Source: Dipylidium caninum
Taxonomy: Eukaryota; Platyhelminthes; Cestoda; Cyclophyllidea; Dipylidiidae
Direction of reading: 5' to 3'
Length of the DNA: 64,000 nucleotides
Assembly: GCA_017562135.1 (NCBI GenBank)
Contig: QEYB01000180.1
Span: forward strand, 806,001-870,000
Part shown: positions 13,801 to 24,371 of the stretch, one piece after another
Layout of the letters: each line of letters begins with the position of its first letter
How positions within the stretch are numbered: the stretch's first letter is position 1
Notes under the pieces: model-generated
Database searches by the model: none
The model's input: the letters and a program-made list of their open reading frames with translations, nothing else
Told to the model about the DNA's origin: nothing
Made by a program: the position numbers and the translations under genes

Positions 13801-16800
13801 TCAACAAGTATGCAAGAACAGGGATCGCCTACCAGAGTCCAAGGTCTTTTTGTCTTCCTGACGAAGAAAGGAATGAGGGCTCGGTGAACGGAGCCATCGA
13901 AGCTGACCGGACCTGTTGAGACTCCCGCCTATTACGGCTGTAGGGAAATGTTTGCTTAAAGAGTAAATCAGGTTTCTAACCTCGAAAAATGAGTGATGAA
14001 GCGAAGCAAGACATGCTCAACAGTGAAGAACGTTAACTCGTGAGATTAGTTAGTGCTGGCATGCGAAAGCATATTCTAAGAACTTGAAATGATGCGAACT
14101 CGCTTACTACTAGGAAGAAGCACCAGTTAGCCGTAGAAAGTACTTATAAATGTTCTCGTGAAATACAGGGAAGTGTAAGATTTTCGAAAAAGAAATACAG
14201 CAAAAACAGAAATACTTAAGGATTGTGCTGATTGTTTGCCTGCAAAGCATTGTCCAGCCTGTGGAACATTTATTCACTCTCTCGGCCAATGTAACACTAT
14301 ATATCCTTTTAAAATAAACATCTATGGTTGACATTGGTGTGTTGTCACACAAAAAGGTAAGTTGAAGTCGGATTTTGTTGGTATCCGTTTCGACTTTACT
14401 ATCCTATTACATGAAACAAATTATGGCTCTCAGATAAAACCATGCGATTTAAACAAATTTAGTACTCAAATAATATTGCATGCTGCGTACCGGAACCAAA
14501 AAAGGGTCTAGGATCTCGCCCGAAAGATGGACTCGGAGATCTAAGCCACCGAAATCGACCGCTTCTCAAGAAGCTGCCTGACAGAAATAAGTGGTTTACT
14601 GACGGAAAGAGATATCGAATGCGCCACAAAAGGCTGTTAAGTAATGACCACCAGTGAACATCGATAGTATTACCTAACTAGAATAAATAATCATTTTGAG
14701 AGGTCATTCTACAAACTCTGTACGAAGAAAGCAAATCCGAAGTACTAATGAGAATGTTAAATTATTTGGACAAGCTCAATGGGTGGGGGGAATGAAATAC
14801 TGTAAACATTTGTTGAAAATAAATAAGATTATGTTCTACAGCAACTTCCATAGATTTGTGCGATTGGAACTTAACTATTGGTATCCCGCTTTGCATGTGT
14901 TCGCATGTCGCATGAATAACAAATGAGATAGTACAAAAGAATCTCGGGAAGCGGATAAGTATTCCAATGTTGTGGGAATAAAAAGTGGCTCAACGGAGAT
15001 GCATGATAATCCCACTTGTTACGGAAAAGAGTGGTATAGTGAAACAGATAATCATAGTCTAAGAAATTACATTCCAGTAAAAGTTTGGCAGGGGCCAAAA
15101 CCAAATACCGCTCTTAATTCAAGAATAATAGTCTCGACTGAGATCCGTCGTTGGTTCCAAACGATTAATTTTCCTCAGGGAAAATGCAAAGAGCGGCGAA
15201 TTAGAAGTCAGCAAGTAAAAAGCATGGTAAAATTGATGACCTAAATGAATCAAAATTCTTTACTTTTATGCCTCTCGATCATTTTACCCAGAGGAACTAT
15301 CAGATCATTTAGATAAGAATGCCTCTGAAAATTTTATGACAAAAGCCACTGAAAATGATATTTGCAGAAAATATTCAAATATCTCCATTTCCGAGTGTAA
15401 GAGGCTACTATCTACTTTTCCATGATTACTATAGTATGATAAATAAGGTTCATTTCTATTTTTCACTTTTCGATCATTTTGAGATGAAAAGGAAAATTTT
15501 TAGATAAATTTAACAGAGAACGCTTTCTTTTCAGTGGTAAGATGAACCAAAAGGTTAAACTAATAGTAATTTTGAATCTGACGGTACATAGGTAAAATAA
15601 ATAATTTTGGACAATAGTATTAAACAAAAAAAAACGGAAATAGACAAAACGGCAGCAGAATTTACACTAAGGCGATGAAGGTATGAAAATGTTACAGAAT
15701 GAGAAGAGTCCCTTGCGAAGTAAAAAAGTAAGTGACGGGAGACTTACCAGAATTTTTACCTATAATAATGGCAAGTATGATGGAGGAACCCTGATACTTG
15801 GCAATTACAAAGAACTTTGCGTTAAAAACGCCCCATAAAAAGGCTTAAAGCCCTAAAGAGTGTACAGAATTAACTTAATTGATTTGAGTTTGCTGTTGTT
15901 TCAAGTTCCAAAGGACTAGGATTTCATAAAGAGTAAAAGGTGAAGCAAAATCAGGTGGCAAAAAGAAAGTGGATACAAAGGATTTTAAAAGAGAAGAAAA
16001 TGATCTTCGATAGTTAGAACGGCAGCGCTTTTTGCAAAACGATGGAAATGAACAGCATACGAAGTAATGTAAAGGTGTCAGCATCTGTTAGGATTACCAC
16101 AACCGTAATAGCACATATAACATTATCAATGAGAAGAAAGTGATAAAATGAAGACCGGAAGCTTACAACTTATAATGGAATCATAAGAAACAAAAATCAT
16201 GCATGATAGGAGCAGGAAAGGACTTCAAATAATAGTAAACATGGGTTGTGAACGCACAGCGATCAGCTTTAGCATAGTGTGAACGACAAAAATTGAACCT
16301 GATAAATGTCAGAAATGTGCGCAGACTCATGAACCATTTGAGTGCATAGGTATCTCTTCACATATGCTCGTACCCTACTGGCATGGAGGACGAACTGAAA
16401 GTTGATAATAATCAGAAAAAATTGTAGGAGAAAAAATAAGGCAGAAAATATAATGACATTCAGCGCAGAGTTAGGTTTATACAATTCAACTAATTCCATC
16501 CATCTGAAACACCAAAGCGATTAGTAAGAGTAGATTACAATCTTCATGACAGTGCAAATTAAGCACATTTTTGTAAAATAAAAAAGTCTCCGAGGCATTT
16601 AATGGTTCCGATACAAAAACCGGAGAGTTTACTGAAACGATCCACCATTGCGATGTATTCAGGGAAGCGTGCCATGCAATTCAAAGATTTTTCAAGTAAA
16701 ATTCCGTCCTTACTGTGATATATAAAAATTGGCATGAGAATGGTCTGATTGCAATATATCAGCAAAATAAAAGCAACTATTCAAAGTTTATCCGAGAACC

Positions 16801-19800
16801 GATGACAATAAAGTATTCTCTCCCCATTTGTAAGAACCGATGACAATAAAGTATTCTCTCCCCATTTGTATAATACATATACACATAAAACTAAGGAGAT
16901 CAAACGTAGCATTGAAATATACAGATTGGTACCATAAGTAGAAGCATTTATCCAAGAAGTGAATTTTATCACCATACCCGTTAGTTCACGACAAAACTTG
17001 CATCAATACAGAACTTGATATAAGCACCATAAAACTAACGGTTAGGTTGAAATTTAAGTGAAATATAAAACAAAAAGGCAACTATTGCACAAGCGTACGA
17101 CAAACCTGAGACTGTGGACCGATGTCTGATAACAAAACGCAAATGAGCGGATGTGGGATTTCTCAACGAAAAGGTGGTCGAATCGCCTGAGGATCTTGGA
17201 GACGAAGAAGTAGATATTACGGGCTCAATACGGTCCTCAACAAGTGAAGAGCCATCAAGTGAATTCCGCCAGTGTGAAAAACGTGCGTCAGGACACTTAA
17301 TGCAGGAAGAAGCCAACGACCAAGGTATGGCAATGCGGACAAGTTCATTCCAACGCGGCTGATTCCGTGAAGAAGATATGGTTGACACGTACTGAGTCTC
17401 CTCAGTACCTTCTATCCACGAATACTACAAAAGTGACCATTATGTGCCATGTACCGCAGAATGGGATGAGAACAGAAAACATTACTTAATCCACAAGTTT
17501 TTGTGTTTCGTAATTATCCACATTTATCTTTGTTATCAACACTGAAACTACCTACGTTTCAATAAGTCCTACCCATTAATTCAGCATAAACATTGCCTAA
17601 CAACGCTTCCCAGCACTATAGTTATAAAATATCACCAATAGTCCAAACCTAGATAGTGCCTTTATTACTGTATATACCTATTTAAACTGACCTTTGACTA
17701 GCTTGGTTTTCAAAATCATATTGTCGAATAAGGCTGATAAAACAGCGTGACGCTATCCCCTCATCATTGAAAAAGGTTATTTGTTTACTTATTCCAGCCA
17801 TGTAGATAGCACTCATTCCGAAAAATATGTAATTTATAATGTACCACATATGGTGCATAAAAGCAAAATGATTTCAATGATTACCATCAATGGTTCGCAT
17901 CAATGTAAAATAATTAAAATAGAAACTTACCGCCTGACCACTAGAATCTCGCAAGCTAACTACAACCTCGATGTTATACTCCTTCCGACCCGATGTTTTT
18001 TCAAAGGAAGCCGATTTTATCGTGACAAAAAAGTCGTTGCGAACAGTTTCCGTGCTACTAAAGTTCCCTTCTAAAATTCCATAGGGACGAGCGATGATGG
18101 CACCAGGGTATTCGCGTCGTACAAGCTACAGAAGTTATTGATCAATTATTACTGTCATAACAAACATTGACAAAAAAAATTGGTCATGCGAAAAGATTAT
18201 AGGAATTTACGTGGTACGGTTGGAGCTCTAAAGTGTTCACATCCCTTATTTCAACGTCTAACTCTTCAGATCCATCATAACCGGCAATGTTTGTTTGAGA
18301 AATTGAAGAAGATGGTGGCAAATTCGACCCAACAGCAACGTTCTCAGGCAACTTTGGGATAGTACTCGAATGTAACATGTCCCAAACAGAACTACGCGTC
18401 TCATTCGCTAGTTTAACCAATACATCCGGATGACAGGTTTCAGTGGAACTAGAAGGACATAGCAAATAAGTTTTGCATAAAATGAAAGAAAACATTGAAA
18501 GGTAAAGTTCCTATAATTTTAAGCTTCATGAACAACTAGGACTTGCTTCCTAAGTGCCACCGTTCTGGATAAGGAAATCGATGGCTTCTTTGGTTGTCGA
18601 GCAAAGGAGCGCGGAGTGTAAAAAGGAAGCAGTGTAGGTAATATATCTTTTGTTATGTCAATACAGCCAACTCCCAACGGTCGTCGAATTCTCTCATTTT
18701 CACTAACAGATAAACGACTATCAGTGGCTGTATTTCTTCCCTTCCTAGGCATTGTAGGACCTACTCCATTCGCCAAGACAAAGAGAAGTATTCTGGTTTC
18801 AGAAGGACTAAACGGCTTTATTTCCTAAAGATAATTACTAGAGAACAATACGGCTAACCGTGAAAATGACGGAAGTCTTGTGCTCATGATGGCCATAGTC
18901 GATAACAGCATTTTCCGAAATCCGGCATAAGTCGGTAAATTGAAGTGTTGATAAAGGAAAGGGAGGCTATGATAGATCCATCATCATTGCCTTTTAGGAA
19001 TTCGAGAAGGTTATTATACACATTTGTAAGGCCACAATCTATGTCTTGTCCATTAGCGCCTGACGCGGAATCAGACAGGCGCATGGATTGAGAAGCCAAA
19101 AATAATGTCAACGTAGTTGGAGGGCATCTACCAAGTTTAATACAAACATTAAAAATGGCTCTTTTTGGCCTCTACAGAAGTTATATAATATAAAACGACT
19201 AGAAACCTCTCGCTCTTTAGATTCTTTTTCATTTTGCAGATATTTCTCGTACAAATGAACGCTTACGCAACTCAAGGGATTTGGAATGCGGATTTGAAGT
19301 GGGAATCCGATATATCTAAAAATGACCTATACCAAAAAGGATACCTTTCGCATAGCGATAGAAACCCAAGAGCATCATACTTGTGTTTCTTCGATTCCGA
19401 CAGTATCAAAGAATGCCATATTTTACCATTGCAGTCGGCTACTTCTTTTAGATAAAGGGTCGCTTTATGGAAAACACGTCTATCTCCGACCTCAACAATT
19501 AAATTGAACAAAAGGGCTACCATAAACATTTGATGGGCGACAGGAAGAAAGGACAAGATTTCCGCATAAATTTCAGGGAGATCTCCGTCCGAAGGTTTTT
19601 CTGTACACGATACGGGAAATATTCCACACATTTTCGAGGCTCCACACTTGAAGCCATAGTACCATTGTGAAGATGGAGGGTTATCTAGGTTGGAGCTTAT
19701 CTGGTCGACATAGACCCAATCCCCCAAAGATATAGAAAGGCTTCTTGAAAGGGTTGGATCATTGAACTTTGATATAACTAGGAAATTGAGAGAATCACCC

Positions 19801-19803
19801 AAA
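1865..19803 (-). CDS. DOCK-family guanine nucleotide exchange factor (DOCK1/2/5-like)
   Basis: A CED-5/DOCK180-type activator of Rac GTPases, read from high to low coordinates. Domain order is SH3 (19345-19803), DHR1/C2 lipid-binding domain (17106-18448), armadillo-like middle (6694-13270), DHR2 catalytic domain (about 3036-6597) and a proline-rich tail (1909-2211). Exons with matching phases: 17931-18125, 17106-17391, 13170-13270, 12619-12883, 10175-10528, 9817-9954, 9062-9307, 8366-8704, 7914-8134, 7445-7839, 7273-7347, 6694-7070, 6466-6597, 5868-6083, 5401-5756, 4880-4981, 4451-4630, 3036-3334, 1909-2211. The conserved block order follows human DOCK1 throughout. The first exon with the start codon was not found, and exon phases around 5138-5172 and between 3036 and 2211 do not close, so small exons are missing there. 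DOCK-A/B membership is inferred from the SH3 and the PxxP tail. Confidence 0.9.
1909..2211 (-). other. DOCK exon: proline-rich SH3-binding tail
   Basis: This exon carries two PPPLP clusters, one reading TPPPLPERP and a C-terminal one reading PPPLPKKPPRPPP. PPLPKK fits the PxLPxK consensus bound by the N-terminal SH3 domain of CRK adaptors (established for DOCK180 and C3G). The exon ends at a good GTGAGT donor (1908 downwards). If read through, the frame stops at 1865. Its acceptor is placed at ...CTCAG before 2211. Confidence 0.75.
3036..6597 (-). other. DOCK exons encoding the DHR2 (Rac GEF) domain
   Basis: Exons 6466-6597, 5868-6083, 5401-5756, about 5138-5172, 4880-4981, 4451-4630 and 3036-3334 align in order with the DHR2 lobes of DOCK1. 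Landmarks are MTIRYLFKLEELHEQSENY (DOCK1 MYIRYLYKLCDLHKECDNY), a TLKEALLLDALKYL...WKRAIEVCDQL helix pair, the strand PGFIGSTVVYRTLSQMNEV, the CEKLPNIVSFMPVE block, and the LEVQAEGLALCHNL...LLPTMLEQYHSLIREMSVKFG helices of lobe C, which contact the GTPase in known structures. The DOCK1 block around NYEKAFFTDRYL has no counterpart in the exons found. A 1.1-kb intron holding a mariner remnant interrupts the gene at that point. Confidence 0.88.
3518..4264 (-). mobile_element. Decayed mariner-family transposon (intron of DOCK)
   Basis: On the minus strand, two displaced frames carry mariner transposase pieces. VVLHHENARPHAD, near 3740-3780, is the catalytic-core motif (family pattern ..HDNARPH..). 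QSFLKDKKLENQEGVKHAQ...FFALKDETFFEEVGY is the C-terminal end (family pattern FLxxKxFxNQxxVxxAxxxFF). Around 4080-4250, LRHCILYQFLMSHDDAAL resembles the N-terminal helix-turn-helix. A frameshift separates the HHENARPH frame from the C-terminal frame, most of the DDE core is missing, and the total span is about half an intact element. It is therefore inactive. No terminal inverted repeats were confirmed. Confidence 0.72.
6694..10528 (-). other. DOCK exons encoding the helical (armadillo-like) middle
   Basis: Eight exons with consistent phases: 10175-10528, 9817-9954, 9062-9307, 8366-8704, 7914-8134, 7445-7839, 7273-7347 and 6694-7070. Matches to the DOCK1 middle include FKVIARSR (FKFIVRSR), CREILIPPIIATLKRLF (CREILLPMMTDQLKYHL), SVFTSILQQLQSYDW (CMTAILRQMEDYHY), GDLRVSAGLLLEQLWQGIGQ (GDMRRQIGFEIRDMWYNLGQ) and ELRKICVKMLVDMLR (ELRKATIPIFFDMMQ). 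In the family this region links DHR1 to DHR2 and supports dimerisation. Confidence 0.88.
8240..8289. repeat. Tandem duplication, 25 bp x 2
   Basis: The unit beginning GGCATTACTCGAACAATGGC occurs twice head to tail, at 8240-8264 and 8265-8289, with no mismatch. It lies in the DOCK intron between exons 8366-8704 and 7914-8134, so it does not touch coding sequence. Confidence 0.9.
10529..12618 (-). other. Large DOCK intron, no other feature seen
   Basis: AT-rich sequence between the coding exons 10175-10528 and 12619-12883. Several short open frames occur by chance, but none shows a recognisable protein or splice continuity. DOCK1 has a helical segment here (after the STLVCSTKLTQN-like block) that is not accounted for, so one or more short exons may be hidden. 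Confidence 0.5.
13271..17105 (-). other. 3.8-kb DOCK intron
   Basis: The flanking exons join in phase 1 (RHRSTVS before, then PRDKVLGVAFLPL after) and match adjacent DOCK1 residues, so this is a true intron. It is AT-rich. Apart from the 38-bp tandem duplication at 16795-16870, no gene, RNA or transposon could be supported. Confidence 0.65.
16795..16870. repeat. Tandem duplication, 38 bp x 2
   Basis: Two identical 38-bp copies (16795-16832 and 16833-16870) begin AGAACCGATGACAATAAAGT. They sit in the 3.8-kb DOCK intron. The perfect identity points to a recent replication slip or an assembly duplication. Confidence 0.92.
19345..19803 (-). other. DOCK exon: N-terminal SH3 domain and start of helical region
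   Basis: The exon opens with a degenerate SH3 fold: a first strand near LVISKF, LSISLGDWVYV as the RT-loop/diverging-turn part, QWYYGF holding the conserved Trp, and CGIFPVSC as the FP.SY-like end strand. It runs on into helices (ALLFNLIVEVGDRRVFHKATLYLKEV..) that match the region after the DOCK1 SH3, which binds ELMO in the family. The upstream border is an AG at 19804-19805 or an alternative some 27 bases further in. The downstream border is set at the GTATCC donor. No initiator ATG occurs in the exon, so a short first exon lies upstream. Confidence 0.75.
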
Positions 19804-20611
19804 CTAACCTCTTCGCCACTTAATTGTATCCGTGACAGGACACCATATCATACCGCCGAAGAACTCAGGAAGACCAATGAAAAGGGTCCGAAATATGTTT
19901 TGCCTTCAGCAAATGATGGATATAGTTTATGGAGCGGAAAAACCAAAAAATTCTGTAGAATTCATTTGTCAAAAGAAGCATGCGGGACGAAGGATAAAAT
20001 CATGAAGAAAGGTCCAATCTGTGATATAGGCACGAAAATCCGCCTGCATGAAATGCAGTACATGGAAAACGGGTTGAATACAAAAACCACGTTTGTTAAC
20101 AGGTTAACAGAAAACGGACTTAGCCAATTTAAATTAACCCCTCCCTTGTGTTTTCATCAACAACATTGACGCCCATAAGACATGATAAATGCCTACTTAG
20201 CGTATAAATGAGGTCTAAATCATAATGAAACAAAAAAACAACAAAAGTGACCATGGCTAACACTAAACGTAAGGCACAATTAAAAATATTCAGGCACTCA
20301 TTTAATAAATTACCCCCCCCCAATCGCTTATAATTGTCTTTTCGGTAGAAGCGTTCATGTACCCCCAATAACTTAAATTACATTTCTAATTTACATGGAT
20401 ATTCTACTTATCGTAATTAAACCAACCTTGAAGAGGTCGAGCGCACCGTGACCGCCGCGTCCAAAGAAAATGGGGAGGAGGGTCCGTCGTATGAAGCGTT
20501 CTGTCTATTCTTGCACGTATTTTCTTAGCGCTCACAGATTTGTTGGTAAAGACGCTGCTAATTAGAAATCTGTCGATGCGGACAAGGGACCGTCTGCCCA
20601 TACCATTTGAG

Positions 20612-23600
20612 CCAAAAAGCATAAAATTGATTTAAAGTACAAGAGGCTTCGGTTTGCTGAATTGTGTCGCTACTTGGAATACGTTGACCCACCGGCACAC
20701 ATACGCGAAATGCCTACATGCAAATCTTCTTTCGCGCCTTCAAGCGATGTTTCAGAATATACTAGCGAAGTACTAACAAGGTATAACCTCACATTACGGG
20801 TTCTTTTCTTAGAGAAATGGATCTTTTAGAGCGCAATGCTGGCTCTGCAGCACTTTCCACGATATATGAAAATGATGCCTGTGTTTCTATTCAGGTTGTT
20901 CCATTTGCTACTGAAAAGCATGCTTTATTCGTGAACGACAATGTTAATCACCAATACTTAAAAGGGGTGACTACAGTTGGCACAATGATGTCCTATATTA
21001 CCTTTTCCGCAAATTTTTTTAAAGGTCGTTTTCCTTTACCTGCATGGGTGTGGGCAAACGTCAACATCGAGGGCAAAGCCTTAATGAGTAAATATCAACG
21101 AAAAATGTTAAGATGCATCTGAGAATTTCAAAACCACTATGCCACGTATTTCACATATGAAATGAAAAAACGAAATCTTTCCGGCCTTACTCGATTAGAC
21201 GGCACTCATACGACTGTATATTTTGCACGAGGTCTTTCAGAAATCAAAACACTTTACAGAACAATTCCTACTTTAATTACAATAAGGAACAATGAAACAG
21301 CAAGTTTTGATGCCATTCATACTGGAGTGAGTGCCTTTGTCGTCTTGCGGTCAGATCCCGTCATGAAAATTACTCAATAGATTATTTGTGTGATGCCAGT
21401 ATCGGAAGCGCATTCCTCGGTTAGTGCTTAGTGCATAGACGACGATCTGGATGATTGAATGATGGCTTCATTGATAATCGTTTTCTAGAAATATGCTAAG
21501 GGAATCCGCGAATCCATGGAGAATTGGGTTAAAGCTAGTGATAATGTTTTACTTAATTTACGTCAGAGAATACACGTACACCCACCATGCCCTGTTACGC
21601 GATCGGCGACAACGCAGGATGAAGTTCTCTGTTTTAACATGATAACACCAGTGGGGGGTAAATTTATGGACTCATTTTGAGACGTCGGAGATAATTTAAG
21701 TCTGGCTAAAAGGGCAAGGTGTGTGTAGGTCCAGCGACAAATACATTGCCAGAAAGGAAGCAGATTTGTTGACCGAATACAGCCATTCGCATGACTTTTA
21801 GAAGGGTGTAATTAGTCGAAATGGAGTGAACGTCATGTGATTAGGGTAATGGTAATTTGTGATGTGGTTTGTGTGCACATTAGAAGCGGAAGCCGAGTTT
21901 TCCCAGTTGTCTTCTCGCCTCCTCGATTTGGAGTGCCAGTTTTTCGCTTTCGTCAGGACATTCATTGAATGTGATAACACCGTATATCACGGAGGCGATC
22001 GAGAAAAGAACAAAGCAGGAAATAAGAGCCAGAGGTGAGTAAAGAATCGCGAGATGTAAGTGACTGTGTTGGCTAAACGAGGCAGTTAGCGCACCAAGCC
22101 AACAAGCCGCAAAAAGGGATCCTCCAACTAGCCACAACAACGCCCTCCTCATCGTTGACGAGAGACGGTCAAAGATGAATCAAGGTCTCTTTAGAGTCAA
22201 ACAGGCTTTGATTTTACGGAAGTGGATTTTGACATTTGTTACGCTACACAAGGCCATATATTTGGTATAGGTATATGAAAAAAGCTATAAAGTTGGAGGC
22301 GTGTCGCAAGAAATTGCACATATCTCTTATATTTGAGCTGCCCGAATCGCCCAAAAAACTGTGCCAAATTTTAAAATCACTGATAACAGTTTTTTTCTTT
22401 CGCCCTCGAATTATATTTTTGATAAAATACTACACATATTTGTGAAAACAAAGAACTTTTATGCTAATTCGTGAAAGAGGGCCAGCCTCTACGTAGAGGC
22501 AACTTCATTTGTGAATATGATATGACCATTAATATTTTCTTTATTCAACTTTTCGCTTGTATTCCCATTGGTGCCTAAGATTGCGCCTGTCTCGCTCGTC
22601 CGGCTGCGGATGCGCCGTTGGCTGTAATGGAACACATTAGCGGCAACAGCATTTCGCAGTTCGGGTCCTTTGAGACCAGGGCAACGCAAAACTCCCTCTT
22701 GGCTGATAAGTTGAACGACGTTTTGCCTGAGAATTCCCGAAGAAAACGCCATTTGTATGTTAGACTTTACAGTTCCTTATTTGGAAACACTTTATCAGTT
22801 TGTCGATTTTATACTCTGAGGGTTTTTTCCTCACGCACTTTATGTGTGTCATTTAAGAGGATGTTGCATACTGCACTGCCTTTTGCCTACATGATTTTGA
22901 TTTGAAACATATTACTCTCCAAATCGATTTGTCTACGATACCCACATTATACATTCTATGTCAATTTTGAAGGAAAAACTTATATAGTAATGTGTGCTGC
23001 CCTTTATCTCTTTTGACCATTTATTTTTTTGGAGGGAAACATCTGGCATTATTGAATGGACTGCTGTTCCTTGCAAGAGACCTGCATCGGAAGAGGCTAT
23101 TTCGAAGAGGCTTTCTAGTTTAAACATCTCCGCTGGTTCCTCTGATAATGCTAGTTACAATGAGGTGGAAATGGTGTCCATTGATGAATCGTCAGATGGT
23201 TCGGATGACGAATGTGCTGACGCGAAGGAGTAATTTTTAATGCCTTCATGACCACATGACTTACTTTTTTCGTACAATTTTTTTTTATACTTTCAACGAA
23301 AGGAAGTCTATTATCTTGCCTAATTTTTGGTCGCTTCTCATTTGAACTGTTGGTCGTAATAATTGTTTCCCTTTAAATTTTTGTGTATACGTGCCACCAT
23401 TGCAAATATATATGTTGGACTCATTTACTTAAATACTCCCTTTTAAAGTAGCCTTATTCTTCCGGATGAATTGAGACGAGGATATCAAGAGCTTAGTGCT
23501 TATGGAGGTCTTCCTGATCTGCATCTTCGGAAAATGTAATTAACAATTCATTTTCTTAAGCAGGTCTACACCTTTAAAATTCTTGCAACATTTTCTATTA

Positions 23601-24371
23601 TTATGAACTATTGCGAACTTTTTACTAATGTGTGAATGTCGTGGGATTACTTCTTTCGAACAATTTTTTCCGTGTAATACCAGGCACCAAAATTCTATCC
23701 GATAGTGCTATTATATTTCTAACTTTATTTCTTGTTTTCACGCATCATTTACTCCATTATTCCCTTCGTGGCCTTAATGGCATTAACTTCTTACGATACT
23801 TTCATTGCAAATTTCATTGTTTGAACTGTGATATAATCAAGATAACCGGGTTGTTGTTAACCTTATTTTTTTCACAACTGCGATAGATGAACGCAATCCA
23901 TGTTAGGTTCGTTCGATTGTGCTGACGATGTATCTGTTTTAAAATATTATGGTGAGTTAATTAACACTTTTTCTCAGCCTCACTCCGAAGACATGTCTTG
24001 CTCTGGTGCCATACGTCCCTCGGCCTACTCTGCCAGCCCTTATCGTCTGTGATACGCCGATCAATACACCTACCGTACGAGAAAAAGACACTGGAGAAAA
24101 ATTCACTGAGCTGGAGCCAATGGAATGTCTTCCAACTAATCAAAACAACTCAAATTTTGACCCCAAATTTCACTCCGTCTCTTTCATCAGGACACGTTGG
24201 CAAGTGAGATGAAAATGAGAGCGACACCTTCCTTAAAATCTTTTTGTCACCTTATATATCGATTATCGGCTACATTTTCTTAAAATATCCTTTTTAGTGC
24301 AGCCTCAAAAACAGTTGACCACGAGCCACCAGGTCAACTTGGACAATCTTGGTAGCCTCGCATTCCCCTGA
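20612..24371 (+). CDS. Unrecognised multi-exon protein, 5' end not found
   Basis: Exons 20612(or 20638)-20780, 20813-20894, 21489-21575, 23078-23229, 23452-23535, 23978-24203 and 24303-24371 are all GT-AG and phase-compatible, and the last ends in TGA. The intron at 20781-20812 is only 32 bp. The first exons read KYKRLRFAELCRYLEYVDPP...EVLTREMDLLERNAGSAALS and KYAKGIRESMENWVKASDNVL (helical, charged). The later ones read RPASEEAISKRLSSLNIS, an acidic Ser/Asp stretch, LILPDELRRGYQELSAYGG, PRPTLPALIVCDTPI, and a C-terminus ending LGSLAFP. I do not recognise the family. Joining the first three exons to the last four across 1.5 kb is inferred from phase only; they could be two genes. An alternative last acceptor five bases upstream gives a shorter end. 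Confidence 0.5.
21880..22152 (-). CDS. DPM3: Dolichol-phosphate mannosyltransferase subunit 3
   Basis: A single-exon ORF of 90 residues, close to the 92 of human DPM3, starting at ATG 22152-22150. Two hydrophobic helices (about residues 4-25 and 34-60) anchor it in the ER membrane. The C-terminal part VITFNECPDESEKLALQIEEARRQLGKLGFRF mirrors the human [32 protein letters not shown] pattern; it holds the coiled-coil that binds the DPM1 catalytic subunit. DPM makes dolichol-phosphate mannose, the donor for GPI anchors, N-glycans, O- and C-mannosylation. The gene lies on the opposite strand, within the inferred large intron (21576-23077) of the plus-strand gene. Confidence 0.93.
   Translation of the reverse strand: MRRALLWLVGGSLFAACWLGALTASFSQHSHLHLAILYSPLALISCFVLFSIASVIYGVITFNECPDESEKLALQIEEARRQLGKLGFRF
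22489..22752 (-). CDS. Small hypothetical protein, 87 residues
   Basis: An ATG-initiated single-exon ORF on the same strand as DPM3, ending 336 bp before the DPM3 start. The N-terminus (MAFSSGILRQNVVQLISQEG) is amphipathic and free of acidic residues up to Glu-19, and an Arg/Ser-rich middle (HYSQRRIRSRTSETG) follows, so a mitochondrial targeting role is conceivable. No family was recognised. Part of the same DNA is also open on the plus strand. It could be a chance frame, an upstream cistron of DPM3, or an exon shadow. Confidence 0.3.
   Translation of the reverse strand: MAFSSGILRQNVVQLISQEGVLRCPGLKGPELRNAVAANVFHYSQRRIRSRTSETGAILGTNGNTSEKLNKENINGHIIFTNEVAST

Larger units (their letters stand above)
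12619..18448 (-). other. DOCK exons encoding the DHR1 (C2-like) region and following linker
   Basis: Exons 18211-18448, 17931-18125, 17106-17391, 13170-13270 and 12619-12883 join in phase. DHR1 binds phosphoinositides and recruits DOCK to the membrane. Matches: VRNDFFVTIKSASFEK (DOCK1 VRNDIYVTLVQGDFDK), NQPRWNELVRIAIPW (KQPRWFETVKVAIPI), SAHLRFVIRHRS (RSHLRFTFRHRS), VAFLPL, and a D-Y-S-L-F-I-Y-K block like DLIVYK. The worm protein has a serine-rich insertion of roughly 50 residues between AIPW and SAHLRF. A 3.8-kb intron (13271-17105) separates the last DHR1 exons. Confidence 0.85.

Noticed and set aside
16781..16975. Possible gene around the 38-bp tandem copies
   Set aside because: The open frame is created by the duplication and has no domain or splice continuity with DOCK.
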